A stretch of 64,000 bases of DNA, from positions 372,001 through 436,000 of the forward strand of contig NZ_JAQQFV010000006.1 of NCBI RefSeq assembly GCF_029675105.1. Direction: 5' to 3'. Below the pieces are notes generated by a model. That model made no database searches and was not told the origin of the DNA. It saw only the letters and a list, made by a program, of their open reading frames with translations. The position numbers and the translations under genes are program-made. Below are positions 43,635 through 51,224 of the stretch, one piece after another. Position 1 is the first letter of the stretch; every line of letters starts with the position of its first letter. The stretch comes from Nocardia anocheti. GTDB taxonomy: Bacteria; Actinomycetota; Actinomycetes; Mycobacteriales; Mycobacteriaceae.

Positions 43635-44222
43635 GTGGCCGAATTCGTGCAGGACAGCGGGATGGTGCGGTGGTGGGTGGTCGCCGCGTTCGTCGTCGCG
43701 GGGGTGATCGTGGTCGGCCGGTTGACCCGGCCGCGCGCCGGACAACGGGTGGACGCCGCCGCCGACGGGGCGCATCTGCTGATGTGTCTGGTGATGCTGG
43801 TGATGCTGATCTTTCCGGTGGCCAGCGACCCGCACGCCATGCGCGGCATCCTCGTCGCGCTCACGGTGACCTTCGCGATGCTGTTCGCGGAGCGGCTGTT
43901 CCGGTGGCGCACCGGCGCGCTGCCCATCACCGAGGACCTGTTCGCGCTGGGCTACCACACCGTCGCGGCGGCGGCCATGCTGTACGCGATGAACGGACAC
44001 GGCGCCGACCACGGTGCGGGCGCGCCGTCGTGGCCCGCGCTCGGACTGGCCGCGCTGTTCGTCCTCGACGCGCTGCTGGTGCTCGGCACCGCCGGTCACC
44101 GGCCACGGCTGCTGCGCTGGATCCATCCACCCGGCGGCCATCGACTGACCTCGGCGCTGGTACCCCATCTGGTGATGGATCTGGGCACCGCGTTCATGCT
44201 GATCGCCGCGATCGGCCGGTGA
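43635..44222 (+). CDS. DUF5134 membrane protein
   Basis: 195-aa polytopic membrane protein of a family widespread in Mycobacteriales. About five hydrophobic segments, with conserved His/Met-containing helices (DGAHLLMCLVMLVMLIFP; YHTVAAAAMLYAMNGHGADHG) that suggest metal (perhaps copper) binding, which is inference. GTG 43635 follows GAAGG by 9 nt; ATG 43599 and ATG 43662 are other possibilities. It is followed after 58 bp by the sigma-like gene. Confidence 0.75.
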   Translation: MAEFVQDSGMVRWWVVAAFVVAGVIVVGRLTRPRAGQRVDAAADGAHLLMCLVMLVMLIFPVASDPHAMRGILVALTVTFAMLFAERLFRWRTGALPITEDLFALGYHTVAAAAMLYAMNGHGADHGAGAPSWPALGLAALFVLDALLVLGTAGHRPRLLRWIHPPGGHRLTSALVPHLVMDLGTAFMLIAAIGR

Positions 44223-44280
44223 ATACCGATCCACAACCGCTCGCGCTGCGAATTGCCGTTGTGCGGACAGGAATTCGACG

Positions 44281-45351
44281 ATGAATGGACAGCGTGGTCC
44301 CGAAAAGGCGCGGCGTGGGGTACCGGCGGCCGCCCCGGAAATCCTGTCCGGTGCCGAGGGCAGGGAGGCGGTGCGCGAGCTCTACCGCACCACGGGCGCG
44401 GCGGCCTTCGGGCTGGCCCTGCGGGTGCTGCATCGGCGGGGGCTGGCCGAAGAGGTTGTCCGCGAGGGGTTCCGGCGGGTCCGGGCGACCCCGTGGGTCA
44501 CCGCCGAGGACGACGAGTTACCCGACGAGCCGCCCGCCGAACCCGCGGGCCCACCGGTCCCCGATCTCGGAACACCGTGGGGTCGTTCGGCATTCGTCGC
44601 CACCCGGCCCGACACCCACGATCTGGACCGCCCCACCTACGACCTCGCCTTCGGTCGCGGCGCGGTCTACGGCCGCGACGGCGACCGCCTGCCCGACTAC
44701 ACCGGCGCCGACCTCGTCGCGCCCGACCCCGAACCCACCGTCTTCGACGCCGAACAGACCTGGCTGCTGGCCCAGGTCCACCGCCTGGCCGTGCAGCGAC
44801 TGCGCCTGGACCGCAACGACGGCGAGGACATGCCGTGGCTGGCGGTCTCGGCCCGCCTCGGCTTCGACGACCCGCTAGACAGCCACTGCGAGGTGTTCGT
44901 CCTGGCCTACTACGGCGGACGCACCTACCGGGCGATCGGCCGCGAACTGGGCCTGCGCGTGCCGATGGTCACCCGGTTGCTGGCCGAGGGCATCGAACGC
45001 CTCGCCGAACAGCGCCTGGCCCGCTGTGGCACCCGCCCGCCGTGGTGCCCGCCCGGCTCGGTGCTGACCCTGGCCGACGCCTACGCCCTCGACGCGGTGG
45101 CAGAACTCGAACACCACCACATCGAGAACAAACTCGCCGCGACCACACCGCACAGCCTGTCGATCTTCGCCGAGCGGGTCAGAGCCGTGCACGACGTGCT
45201 CGCCCGGCTCGCCGACGACGATCAGCGCCCCCCGCCGCGCCAGCTCGAGGCCAAGATCCTCGCCGACGTGGGCGCCACACCGCCGCGACGCGGCCACTGG
45301 GGCGCCCGGCCCCCGTGGCTACGTCGCTTCGGCGGAACGCCCGGCGGCTAG
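44281..45351 (+). CDS. Sigma-70-like protein with widely separated region 2- and region 4-like parts
   Basis: 356-aa protein that looks like a divergent ECF sigma factor. Residues 31-68 resemble part of region 2 (ELYRTTGAAAFGLALRVL, then AEEVVREGFRRV). Residues 199-245 resemble region 4 HTH (CEVFVLAYYGGRTYRAIGRELGL, then a recognition-helix-like RVPMVTRLLAEGIERL). They are separated by about 130 residues, rich in Asp, Pro and Thr, where a normal ECF factor has about 40; region 2.4 is not recognisable. A further C-terminal domain (250-356) is unassigned. It may be a sigma-derived regulator without -10 binding. It shares its stop CTAG with the convergent PhzF gene. Confidence 0.6.
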   Translation: MNGQRGPEKARRGVPAAAPEILSGAEGREAVRELYRTTGAAAFGLALRVLHRRGLAEEVVREGFRRVRATPWVTAEDDELPDEPPAEPAGPPVPDLGTPWGRSAFVATRPDTHDLDRPTYDLAFGRGAVYGRDGDRLPDYTGADLVAPDPEPTVFDAEQTWLLAQVHRLAVQRLRLDRNDGEDMPWLAVSARLGFDDPLDSHCEVFVLAYYGGRTYRAIGRELGLRVPMVTRLLAEGIERLAEQRLARCGTRPPWCPPGSVLTLADAYALDAVAELEHHHIENKLAATTPHSLSIFAERVRAVHDVLARLADDDQRPPPRQLEAKILADVGATPPRRGHWGARPPWLRRFGGTPGG

Positions 45352-46049
45352 AGCACCATCACGTGATCTTCGGACACCCGCCCGCCCAGGCGCACCCAGC
45401 CGTCGGAATCCCAGGCCGTGTAGAGCTGGGAACCCAGGCCCTGGGTGAGCACCAGCCCGCGCCGTAACCGGGCGGTGAGCGCGACGGCCGCGGCGCCGGT
45501 GGCCTCGTCCTCGGCGATACCCATGGCGGGGGCGAACATTCGCGCGCGGATCGCGCCGCGCGGCTCGTCGGTCCACACCCAGTAGTAGTGCTGGCCGCCG
45601 GTGATGTCGTCGGGACGCAGCAGGGCCAGCTCGTCGAGCGAATCCAGCTGGTGGAAGGTGAATTCCGGGGTCCACTCAGCGCGGGCGGTGACCCAGGTGA
45701 TGCCCTCGGTGCGGCTCACCGCCACCGGACCGGCGGGCACCCGCAGGGTGTGCACGTCCATGCCCTGCTCGGCCAGCCACCAGGCGGTGCCGACGGTCGG
45801 ATGTCCGGCGAAGGGCAATTCCGTGGTGGGAGTGAAGATCCGGACGGCCGCGACTCCGTCGACCGGGTCCTCGTAGACGGTGGTCTCGCTGTAGCCCAGG
45901 CGCGCGGCCAGTTCCTGCTTGTCGAGGGCGACGACATCGCCCGCCCGGGCGATGCCCAGCGCGTTGCCGAGATGTCCGGCGGGATCGGTGAACACTCGGA
46001 CGACCTCGACCTGGATGTCCGGGGCATCGGGCACATCATGTGCGTTCAT
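45348..46049 (-). CDS. PhzF family isomerase-like protein
   Basis: 233-aa PhzF/DapF-fold protein (usual length 260-300, so slightly short). The catalytic Glu is in TPTTELPFAGHPTVGTAWWL (about residue 80), and GIAEDEATGAAAVAL is the second signature. The family includes PhzF (phenazine synthesis) and many isomerases of unknown substrate; no phenazine genes are near. ATG 46049 has TAGGCT 7 nt upstream on the minus strand, a leaderless layout. Confidence 0.85.
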   Translation of the reverse strand: MNAHDVPDAPDIQVEVVRVFTDPAGHLGNALGIARAGDVVALDKQELAARLGYSETTVYEDPVDGVAAVRIFTPTTELPFAGHPTVGTAWWLAEQGMDVHTLRVPAGPVAVSRTEGITWVTARAEWTPEFTFHQLDSLDELALLRPDDITGGQHYYWVWTDEPRGAIRARMFAPAMGIAEDEATGAAAVALTARLRRGLVLTQGLGSQLYTAWDSDGWVRLGGRVSEDHVMVL

Positions 46050-46056
46050 GCGGGCG

Positions 46057-46062
46057 AGCCTA
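46057..46062 (-). promoter_or_regulatory. -10 box of leaderless phzF-like gene
   Basis: TAGGCT on the minus strand, 7 nt before ATG 46049, and no Shine-Dalgarno sequence. Confidence 0.5.
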
Positions 46063-46169
46063 CCGGCGCGCTCACGGTCCTCCGGCCAACCCCGACGCGG
46101 TCGTGTCCCGAGGAAACGACCGGGGCCCACCAGCGCGGACGCGCCGATGGACCCCGGTTCCACGGTGGC

Positions 46170-46709
46170 TCAGACCGCGGCGCCCGCCAGCGCCTCGGTC
46201 GAGGCCACGGCCTGGCCCACACCGGCCACGATGGCCGCCGCGCGCAGCGACTCGAAGATCACCTCACGCGAGACACCGGCCTCGCGCAGCGTCTTCTCGT
46301 GCGCCTCGAGGCAGTGCGCGCAGCCGTTGATCGAGGACACCGCGAACGACCACAGCTCGAAATCGGCCTTGTCCACGCCCGGGTTGCCGATGATGTTCAT
46401 CCGCAGACCCGCGCGCAGATCGTCATAGCGGCCGTCCAGGAACGCCTTGCCGCGGTAGAACACGTTGTTCATGCCCATGATCGAGGCGGCGCCGAGGGCG
46501 GCCTCGTAGGCCTGGGCCGACAGCGTGTCGGCGGCTTCCTCGGCGATCTCGCGCAGCGTGGTGGCCGAGCGGGTGGCGGCGGCCGAGGCCAGCAGGGTGC
46601 CCCACAGCTGCTGCTCGGACAGCACCGTGGTGCGCGCGAGCGAGGACAGGTTGAGCTTGAGGTCCTTGGCGTACTCGGGGAGGGAGTTCTTCAGGTTCTC
46701 GATGCTCAT
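46170..46709 (-). CDS. ahpD: Alkyl hydroperoxide reductase AhpD
   Basis: 179-aa alkylhydroperoxidase that also passes electrons to AhpC in mycobacteria. The active-site CxxC is Cys130-Ala-His132-Cys133, with His137 and Glu118, at the same numbering as the M. tuberculosis enzyme. ATG 46709 gives the family start MSIENLKNSLPEYAKDLKLN. It follows ahpC by 44 bp, in one operon. Confidence 0.97.
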   Translation of the reverse strand: MSIENLKNSLPEYAKDLKLNLSSLARTTVLSEQQLWGTLLASAAATRSATTLREIAEEAADTLSAQAYEAALGAASIMGMNNVFYRGKAFLDGRYDDLRAGLRMNIIGNPGVDKADFELWSFAVSSINGCAHCLEAHEKTLREAGVSREVIFESLRAAAIVAGVGQAVASTEALAGAAV

Positions 46710-46753
46710 GACAGTGGGGCTCCTCTGGGGTGAATCGGTGGGGAAGGGGTGGA

Positions 46754-47341
46754 TCAGACGCTGGCGGAAAGCAGTTCGCCCGCGTTGATGGTCGGATCGC
46801 CCTTCTTCCAGTTGCAGGCGCACAGCTCGTCGGACTGCAGGGCGTCGAGCACGCGCAGCACCTCGTCGACGTTGCGGCCGACCGAACCGGCGGTCACGGA
46901 CACGAACTGGACCTCGTTGTTCGGGTCGACGATGAAGGTCGCGCGGTCGGCGACACCGTCGGCGTTGAGCACACCGGTGGCGGCGGCCAGTTCGCGCTTG
47001 AGGTCCGACAGGATCGGGAAGGGCAGGGTCTTGAGATCCTCGTGCTGGGCACGCCACTGGAAGTGCACGAACTCGTTGTCGACCGAGGCACCCAGGACCT
47101 GCGCGTCACGATCGGCGAACTCCTCGTTCAGCTTGCCGAACGCGGCGATCTCGGTGGGGCACACGAAGGTGAAGTCCTTGGGCCAGAAGAACACGATGCG
47201 CCACTTGCCCGCGTGGTCGTCGCTGGTGATCTGGGTGAAGTAATCGTCGGGCTGCTGCGCGTCGACCTTCGACAGGTCACCTCCGATGACGGCCTTGAGG
47301 TTGTATGCCGGGAACTGGTCGCCGATGGTCAGCAGAGCCAT
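46754..47341 (-). CDS. ahpC: Alkyl hydroperoxide reductase AhpC (peroxiredoxin)
   Basis: 195-aa 2-Cys peroxiredoxin reducing organic and hydrogen peroxides. The peroxidatic Cys61 is in TFVCPTE; the resolving pair is in DELCACNW. Sequence is very close to M. tuberculosis AhpC. Two ATGs six bases apart exist (47347 and 47341); 47341 is preferred because GAGGAG ends 6 nt before it and it gives MALLTIGDQFPAY. First gene of ahpCD, divergent from oxyR. Confidence 0.98.
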   Translation of the reverse strand: MALLTIGDQFPAYNLKAVIGGDLSKVDAQQPDDYFTQITSDDHAGKWRIVFFWPKDFTFVCPTEIAAFGKLNEEFADRDAQVLGASVDNEFVHFQWRAQHEDLKTLPFPILSDLKRELAAATGVLNADGVADRATFIVDPNNEVQFVSVTAGSVGRNVDEVLRVLDALQSDELCACNWKKGDPTINAGELLSASV

Positions 47342-47407
47342 GCTCATCTCCTCATTCGTGGTGTGGTTGGGGCCAGCGTACTAAAAGGTAAAGCCGATTG
47401 CTTGTCG

Positions 47408-47413
47408 TACACT
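47408..47413 (+). promoter_or_regulatory. -10 box of leaderless oxyR
   Basis: TACACT followed by 7 nt before GTG 47421. Confidence 0.5.
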
Positions 47414-47441
47414 GATAGGCGTGACTGATCAGACTTATCAG
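47412..47441. promoter_or_regulatory. Candidate OxyR operator over the oxyR start
   Basis: Half-site-like elements CTGATA (47412-47417), TGATCA (47426-47431) and TATCAG (47436-47441) form a symmetric 30-bp array that spans the oxyR start codon. This would suit negative autoregulation by a LysR-type protein. Activation sites for ahpC would lie in the rest of the 79-bp intergenic gap. Confidence 0.4.
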
Positions 47442-48329
47442 CCAACCCTGTCGCAGCTGCGTGCGTTCGTCGCCGTCGCCGAATATCGGCATTTCGGCAC
47501 CGCCGCAGCGCGTTTGACTGTGAGCCAACCCACGTTATCGCAGGCCCTGGCATCACTGGAAAACGGGCTGGGACTGCAGTTGATCGAGCGCAGCACCCGT
47601 CGGGTACTGGTCACCGCCGCGGGCATGCGACTGCTCCCGCAGGCGCGCGCGACGCTGGAGGCGGCCGATCGTTTTGTCGCCTCGGCTGCCGGTGACGGAC
47701 TCGGCGGCGTGCTGCGGTTGGGCATCATCCCGACCGTCGCCCCCTACGTGCTGCCGGACCTGTTACCCGAGCTGCGCCGCAAACTGCCCACCCTGGTGCC
47801 GCAGGTGGTGGAGGACCAGACCGCGCGGCTGCTCGACGGCCTGCGCACCGGCGTGCTCGACGTCGCGCTGCTCGCGCTGCCCAGCGAGGCGCCGGGGCTG
47901 GTGGAGATCCCGCTCTACACCGAGGAGTTCGTCCTGGTCACCCCGCGCGGGCACGAGCTGGCCGGGCGCACCGACCTGGCCGCGTCGGTGCTGGCGGAGA
48001 TGCCGCTGCTGCTGCTCGACGAGGGCCATTGCCTGCGCGACCAGACCCTGGAACTGTGCCGCAGCGCCGAGGTGCACCCCGGCGCCGTCGGGGACACCCG
48101 CGCCGCCTCGCTGACGACCGTGGTCCAGTGCGTGGCAGGCGGACTCGGAGTAACACTCATTCCCGAGATGGCTGTACCCGCCGAGACCGCGCGCGGCACC
48201 CTCGAGGTCGCCCGCTTCGCCGCGCCCGCACCGGGGCGCACGATCGGTCTGGCCTTCCGCGCGTCCTCGGCCCGCGCCGACGACTACGAGTACCTCGCCG
48301 CGGTGATCCGTTCCAAGCGTCCGTTCTGA
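47421..48329 (+). CDS. oxyR: Hydrogen-peroxide sensor OxyR
   Basis: 302-aa LysR-type activator. N-terminal HTH (LSQLRAFVAVAEYRHFGTAAARLTVSQPTLSQALASLE). The redox pair corresponds to Cys204 and Cys213 (LLLDEGHCLRDQTLELC). It is divergent from ahpCD, the classical target. It is intact here, unlike the broken oxyR of M. tuberculosis. GTG 47421 probably lies at the 5' end of its mRNA. Confidence 0.96.
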   Translation: MTDQTYQPTLSQLRAFVAVAEYRHFGTAAARLTVSQPTLSQALASLENGLGLQLIERSTRRVLVTAAGMRLLPQARATLEAADRFVASAAGDGLGGVLRLGIIPTVAPYVLPDLLPELRRKLPTLVPQVVEDQTARLLDGLRTGVLDVALLALPSEAPGLVEIPLYTEEFVLVTPRGHELAGRTDLAASVLAEMPLLLLDEGHCLRDQTLELCRSAEVHPGAVGDTRAASLTTVVQCVAGGLGVTLIPEMAVPAETARGTLEVARFAAPAPGRTIGLAFRASSARADDYEYLAAVIRSKRPF

Positions 48330-48419
48330 TCTCATCTGTTCGAACGACGCGCGTGCCGTTCCCAGGTGCTGTTCTGGATGAGGTGACGATCCCGCCACCA
48401 AAAGTTCTAAGGAATGGCA

Positions 48420-48662
48420 ATGATCAACAACAAGATTCGCTCCACCATCGCGGTGTTTGCTTGTGCGCCGTTGATCGCTCTCGGTGCCGGCGTAGCCGGT
48501 GCAGCACCCGCGGCGGACCCTGCCCCCGTCCCCGTCGCACCGGTGCCCGTGGAAGTGCAGCCCGTCGTGCTGTCGCCGTTCATCACGATTCCCGGCGCAC
48601 TGCTGACCTGTGTTCCGATTCTCGTGACCCTGCCCATTCTGTACCCGGTGTGCGTGGTCTGA
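48420..48662 (+). CDS. Small secreted protein
   Basis: 80-aa protein with a clear signal peptide (FACAPLIALGAGVAGAAPAA, cleavage near residue 30). The mature part is only about 50 residues: a Pro/Val-rich stretch (PVPVAPVPVEVQPVV) and a hydrophobic end with two Cys (LLTCVPILVTLPILYPVCVV). ATG 48420 lies 6 nt after AAGGA; ATG 48414 is too close. No known family. It ends 33 bp before a strong hairpin upstream of the secreted protease gene. Confidence 0.7.
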   Translation: MINNKIRSTIAVFACAPLIALGAGVAGAAPAADPAPVPVAPVPVEVQPVVLSPFITIPGALLTCVPILVTLPILYPVCVV

Positions 48663-48694
48663 CCCGCACATGATCGAGCCGAGGAATGACCGAG

Positions 48695-48724
48695 GCACTC
48701 CCGCACTCCGGTGCGAGAGTGCCC
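48695..48724 (+). terminator. Two-part hairpin between the small secreted protein and the protease
   Basis: Outer arms GGCACTC (48695-48701) and GAGTGCC (48718-48724); inner arms CGCAC/GTGCG around TCCG. A near-perfect 30-nt stem-loop 33 bp after the small ORF. It acts as a terminator or attenuator in front of the protease gene. Confidence 0.6.
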
Positions 48725-48729
48725 CGATT

Positions 48730-49383
48730 GTGTCGGTGCGGCGATGGTGGATCCTCGCCGCCGCGCTCGTCCTGGCGTGGGCGAGCTTCGGGACCGCGAA
48801 CGCACAGGCCCCGGTGGCCCTCGGTGGTGGATCGGGCATCGTCTTCGACGACGGCTCCGTCTGCACCCTCACCACCATCGGCTACGACGGCGCGGGTCAG
48901 CTGGTCGGTTTCACCGCCGGACACTGCGCCGCGGCCGGTGCCGGGGTCGCGGCCGAGGCGAACCAGGACGCGGGCACCGTGGGCACCGTGTCGTTCGTCA
49001 ACAACGACCTGGACTACGCGCTGATCAGCTTCGACGCGGGCCGGGTGAACCCGGTGAACCACGTCGGCTCCACCACGATCACCGGCGTCGGACTGCCCGC
49101 GGAGTTCCCCGCCGTCGCCTGCAAGGAGGGCAGGACCACCGGGCAGACCTGTGGCCTGGTCTACGGTGACGTCTTCGGTGGCGCGACCTGGACGCTGAGT
49201 CAGATCTGCGTGATCGTCGGCGATTCCGGCGGACCGGTCGTCGTGGGATCGACGCTGGTGGCCATCGTCAACGGCTACATCGCGGTGCCCTGCCTGGGAC
49301 CGCAGGTCGGCGCCAACTTCACCCGCATCCTCGACGACGTGGCCTACCGTGGCGGCCCCGGCGTCGGATTCCATCCCATCTGA
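48730..49383 (+). CDS. Secreted trypsin-like serine protease
   Basis: 217-aa chymotrypsin-fold (S1) protease. The signal segment is WWILAAALVLAWASFGTANAQA. Catalytic His is in GFTAGHCAA, Asp in NNDLDYALISF, Ser in GDSGGPVVV; Cys residues could form disulfides. Short and alpha-lytic-like, without a visible pro-region. The start is uncertain: GTG 48730 and GTG 48736 follow the hairpin, while ATG 48670 would add 20 residues across it. It is probably exported by Sec. The adjacent small secreted protein could be a partner, which is inference. Confidence 0.8.
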   Translation: MSVRRWWILAAALVLAWASFGTANAQAPVALGGGSGIVFDDGSVCTLTTIGYDGAGQLVGFTAGHCAAAGAGVAAEANQDAGTVGTVSFVNNDLDYALISFDAGRVNPVNHVGSTTITGVGLPAEFPAVACKEGRTTGQTCGLVYGDVFGGATWTLSQICVIVGDSGGPVVVGSTLVAIVNGYIAVPCLGPQVGANFTRILDDVAYRGGPGVGFHPI

Positions 49384-49395
49384 GGAAGAGGCTTC

Positions 49396-50481
49396 TCACT
49401 GCGCGGAGATCGCGCTGGTCAGCAGCAGCCGGACCAACTCGGCCTGCCGGTGCGTCCTGGTCTTGGCGAAGATGTGCTGCAGGTGGGTGCGCGCGGTGAA
49501 CAGCGAGACCGACAGCTGATCGGCGACCGCCGGTAACCCGTCGCCGCGCAGCACCCCCATCGCGACCATCGTCTCGGCGTCGGTCAGCCCGTAGAGATCG
49601 TGCAGTGCCGTGGGCTCCGGTTCCGGATCGTGTTCGGGGTCGACCACCAGCAGCAGCACCGCGCGCTGCCAGGGTCCGTCCTCGCGCACGCCGTCGAGCG
49701 GGGTGACCCGCACGATCAACGGCCTGCCCCCCGACGCCCGCGGCAGCGCGATGTTGCCGCTGCTGCGCTCGGGCCCCGCCGCCTGGCGGATGAGCGCGCA
49801 CAGCGAGGCGGGCGCGGCCGCCGCGGTCGCGCGGAGTCGGCCGCTCGCGTCGACGGTGAGCCCGTCGGACTGCCCGGTGATCTCCTCGGCCATCGCGTTG
49901 GCGAAGACCAGCGCCGAGTCGGCGGTGACGATCATGATCCCGTATTTCGCCTTCTCCAGCGTCGCGAGCGCGAAGTCGCGGTCCCGGGACAGCTCGACCA
50001 GCCGTGAGTGGGTGTGCAGCGCCCCGCGCAGGTGCGGGACGAGCACGCCGAGCAGGGTGCGCGCGGCCGACTCACCGGTGAGCGCGCGGGCGTCGGGCAT
50101 GGCCAGACAGATCCAGGACGGTGGGACCTCCTCGGTGAGCCGGGCGACGAAACAGTCGCTCAGCCCGTCCGGTTTGGGAGGTTCGGCCGGGAGCAGGCCC
50201 TGTTCCCAGGGGGCGAACAGGTCGGCGCCGGTCACGGTGGCCCCGGTCGGCAGGGTCGGGACCCGTTCGGCGAGCGCGCCGAGCTGCGGGGCGCTGAAGC
50301 CCGCGCCCGCGGTGATCATCGAGACCTCGCCGGTGGCGGGCTCGGTGAGGACGAGCTGGGTGTGCACCGCGCCGAAGGTGTCGGTGATCTCGCGGACCAC
50401 CGCCTCCCAGCGGTCCGGGTCGTCGCCCGCGGTGTAGATCGCCGCGATCAAGGTCGAGAAACGTTGTAGCGCAATCGCCAT
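49396..50481 (-). CDS. LuxR-type transcriptional regulator
   Basis: 361-aa regulator. The C-terminal HTH (about residues 297-350) reads YGLTDAETMVAMGVLRGDGLPAVADQLSVSLFTARTHLQHIFAKTRTH, GerE/LuxR type. Residues 1-130 look like a GAF-type sensor and 160-280 a PAS-like region (KAKYGIMIVTADSALVFANAMAEEITG). No receiver Asp is present, so a small ligand is the probable signal. ATG 50481 follows GGAAGGGCC. Divergent from bioY; target genes unknown. Confidence 0.85.
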   Translation of the reverse strand: MAIALQRFSTLIAAIYTAGDDPDRWEAVVREITDTFGAVHTQLVLTEPATGEVSMITAGAGFSAPQLGALAERVPTLPTGATVTGADLFAPWEQGLLPAEPPKPDGLSDCFVARLTEEVPPSWICLAMPDARALTGESAARTLLGVLVPHLRGALHTHSRLVELSRDRDFALATLEKAKYGIMIVTADSALVFANAMAEEITGQSDGLTVDASGRLRATAAAAPASLCALIRQAAGPERSSGNIALPRASGGRPLIVRVTPLDGVREDGPWQRAVLLLVVDPEHDPEPEPTALHDLYGLTDAETMVAMGVLRGDGLPAVADQLSVSLFTARTHLQHIFAKTRTHRQAELVRLLLTSAISAQ

Positions 50482-50583
50482 GATGGCCCTTCCTCGGCAT
50501 CGCCCTCCGAGTTGCTCCAACCCCCGAATCCTAGTCGATCTTCGCCGACCGCGAAATCCTCTCCGGGCAGCTGGGCTGCTATT

Positions 50584-50598
50584 TTGAACATCGTTCAA
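50584..50598. promoter_or_regulatory. BioQ-like operator upstream of bioYMN
   Basis: TTGAAC-ATC-GTTCAA, a perfect palindrome ending 17 bp before bioY. It resembles the TGAAC-N3-GTT-type site bound by the TetR-family biotin repressor BioQ in Corynebacterium and mycobacteria. Confidence 0.75.
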
Positions 50599-50615
50599 TT
50601 CAGCTGTGAAGGATG

Positions 50616-51209
50616 ATGTCTGCGGTGTCCGAAGTCGAGAAAGTCTCCCGGTCGGCGGTGCGGTTCACCGCCCGTGACCTCGCCCAGATCGCGGTGTTCG
50701 CCGGTTTGATCGCCGCCCTCGGCCTGCCGGGTGCGATCACCGTGGGTTTCAGTGGGGTGCCCATCACCCTGCAGACCCTGGGTGTGATCCTCACCGGCGC
50801 GGTGCTGGGCGCGCGCAAGGGCACCGCCGCGGTGCTGGTGTTCATCGCGTTGACCATGATCGGCCTGCCGCTGCTGTCGGGCGGTCGTACCGGCCTGACC
50901 GCGCTGGCCTCGCCGACCGCCGGATACCTGCTCGGCTGGATTCCGGCCACGCTGGTGATCGGCCTGCTCACCGCCGCGATCCTGCCCAAGTACCCGATCG
51001 TGCTCGGTCTGCTGATCAACGCGCTGGGCGGGATCGTGATCATCTACCTGTGCGGCACGGTGGGGCTGCTGCTGCGCACTGATCTGGGCCTGTGGGCGGC
51101 GGTGTCGACCAACTTCGCGTTCGTGCCGGGCGACCTGGCCAAGGTCGTGATCGCCACCGTCGTGGCCAAGGGTGTGCACCGGGCCTACCCGGGGCTGATC
51201 CGTGGCTGA
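50616..51209 (+). CDS. bioY: Biotin transporter S-component BioY
   Basis: 197-aa integral membrane substrate-binding subunit of the ECF-type biotin importer. About six helices; the BioY hallmark PITLQTLGVILTGAVLGARKG is at about residues 50-70, and the GLP-LLSGG region follows. ATG 50616 preferred; ATG 50613 abuts the ribosome site GAAGG. First gene of bioYMN with a BioQ-like operator just upstream. Confidence 0.95.
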   Translation: MSAVSEVEKVSRSAVRFTARDLAQIAVFAGLIAALGLPGAITVGFSGVPITLQTLGVILTGAVLGARKGTAAVLVFIALTMIGLPLLSGGRTGLTALASPTAGYLLGWIPATLVIGLLTAAILPKYPIVLGLLINALGGIVIIYLCGTVGLLLRTDLGLWAAVSTNFAFVPGDLAKVVIATVVAKGVHRAYPGLIRG

Positions 51210-51224
51210 GCGCGGGCGGGCCGC

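Noticed and set aside
40892..43930. A continuous 2419-codon minus-strand frame extending hrpA about 3 kb upstream
   Set aside because: The extension is antisense to clear genes (aminotransferase, Pr6Pr-like protein) and shows no domain; high GC removes stop codons. HrpA starts at ATG 40891.
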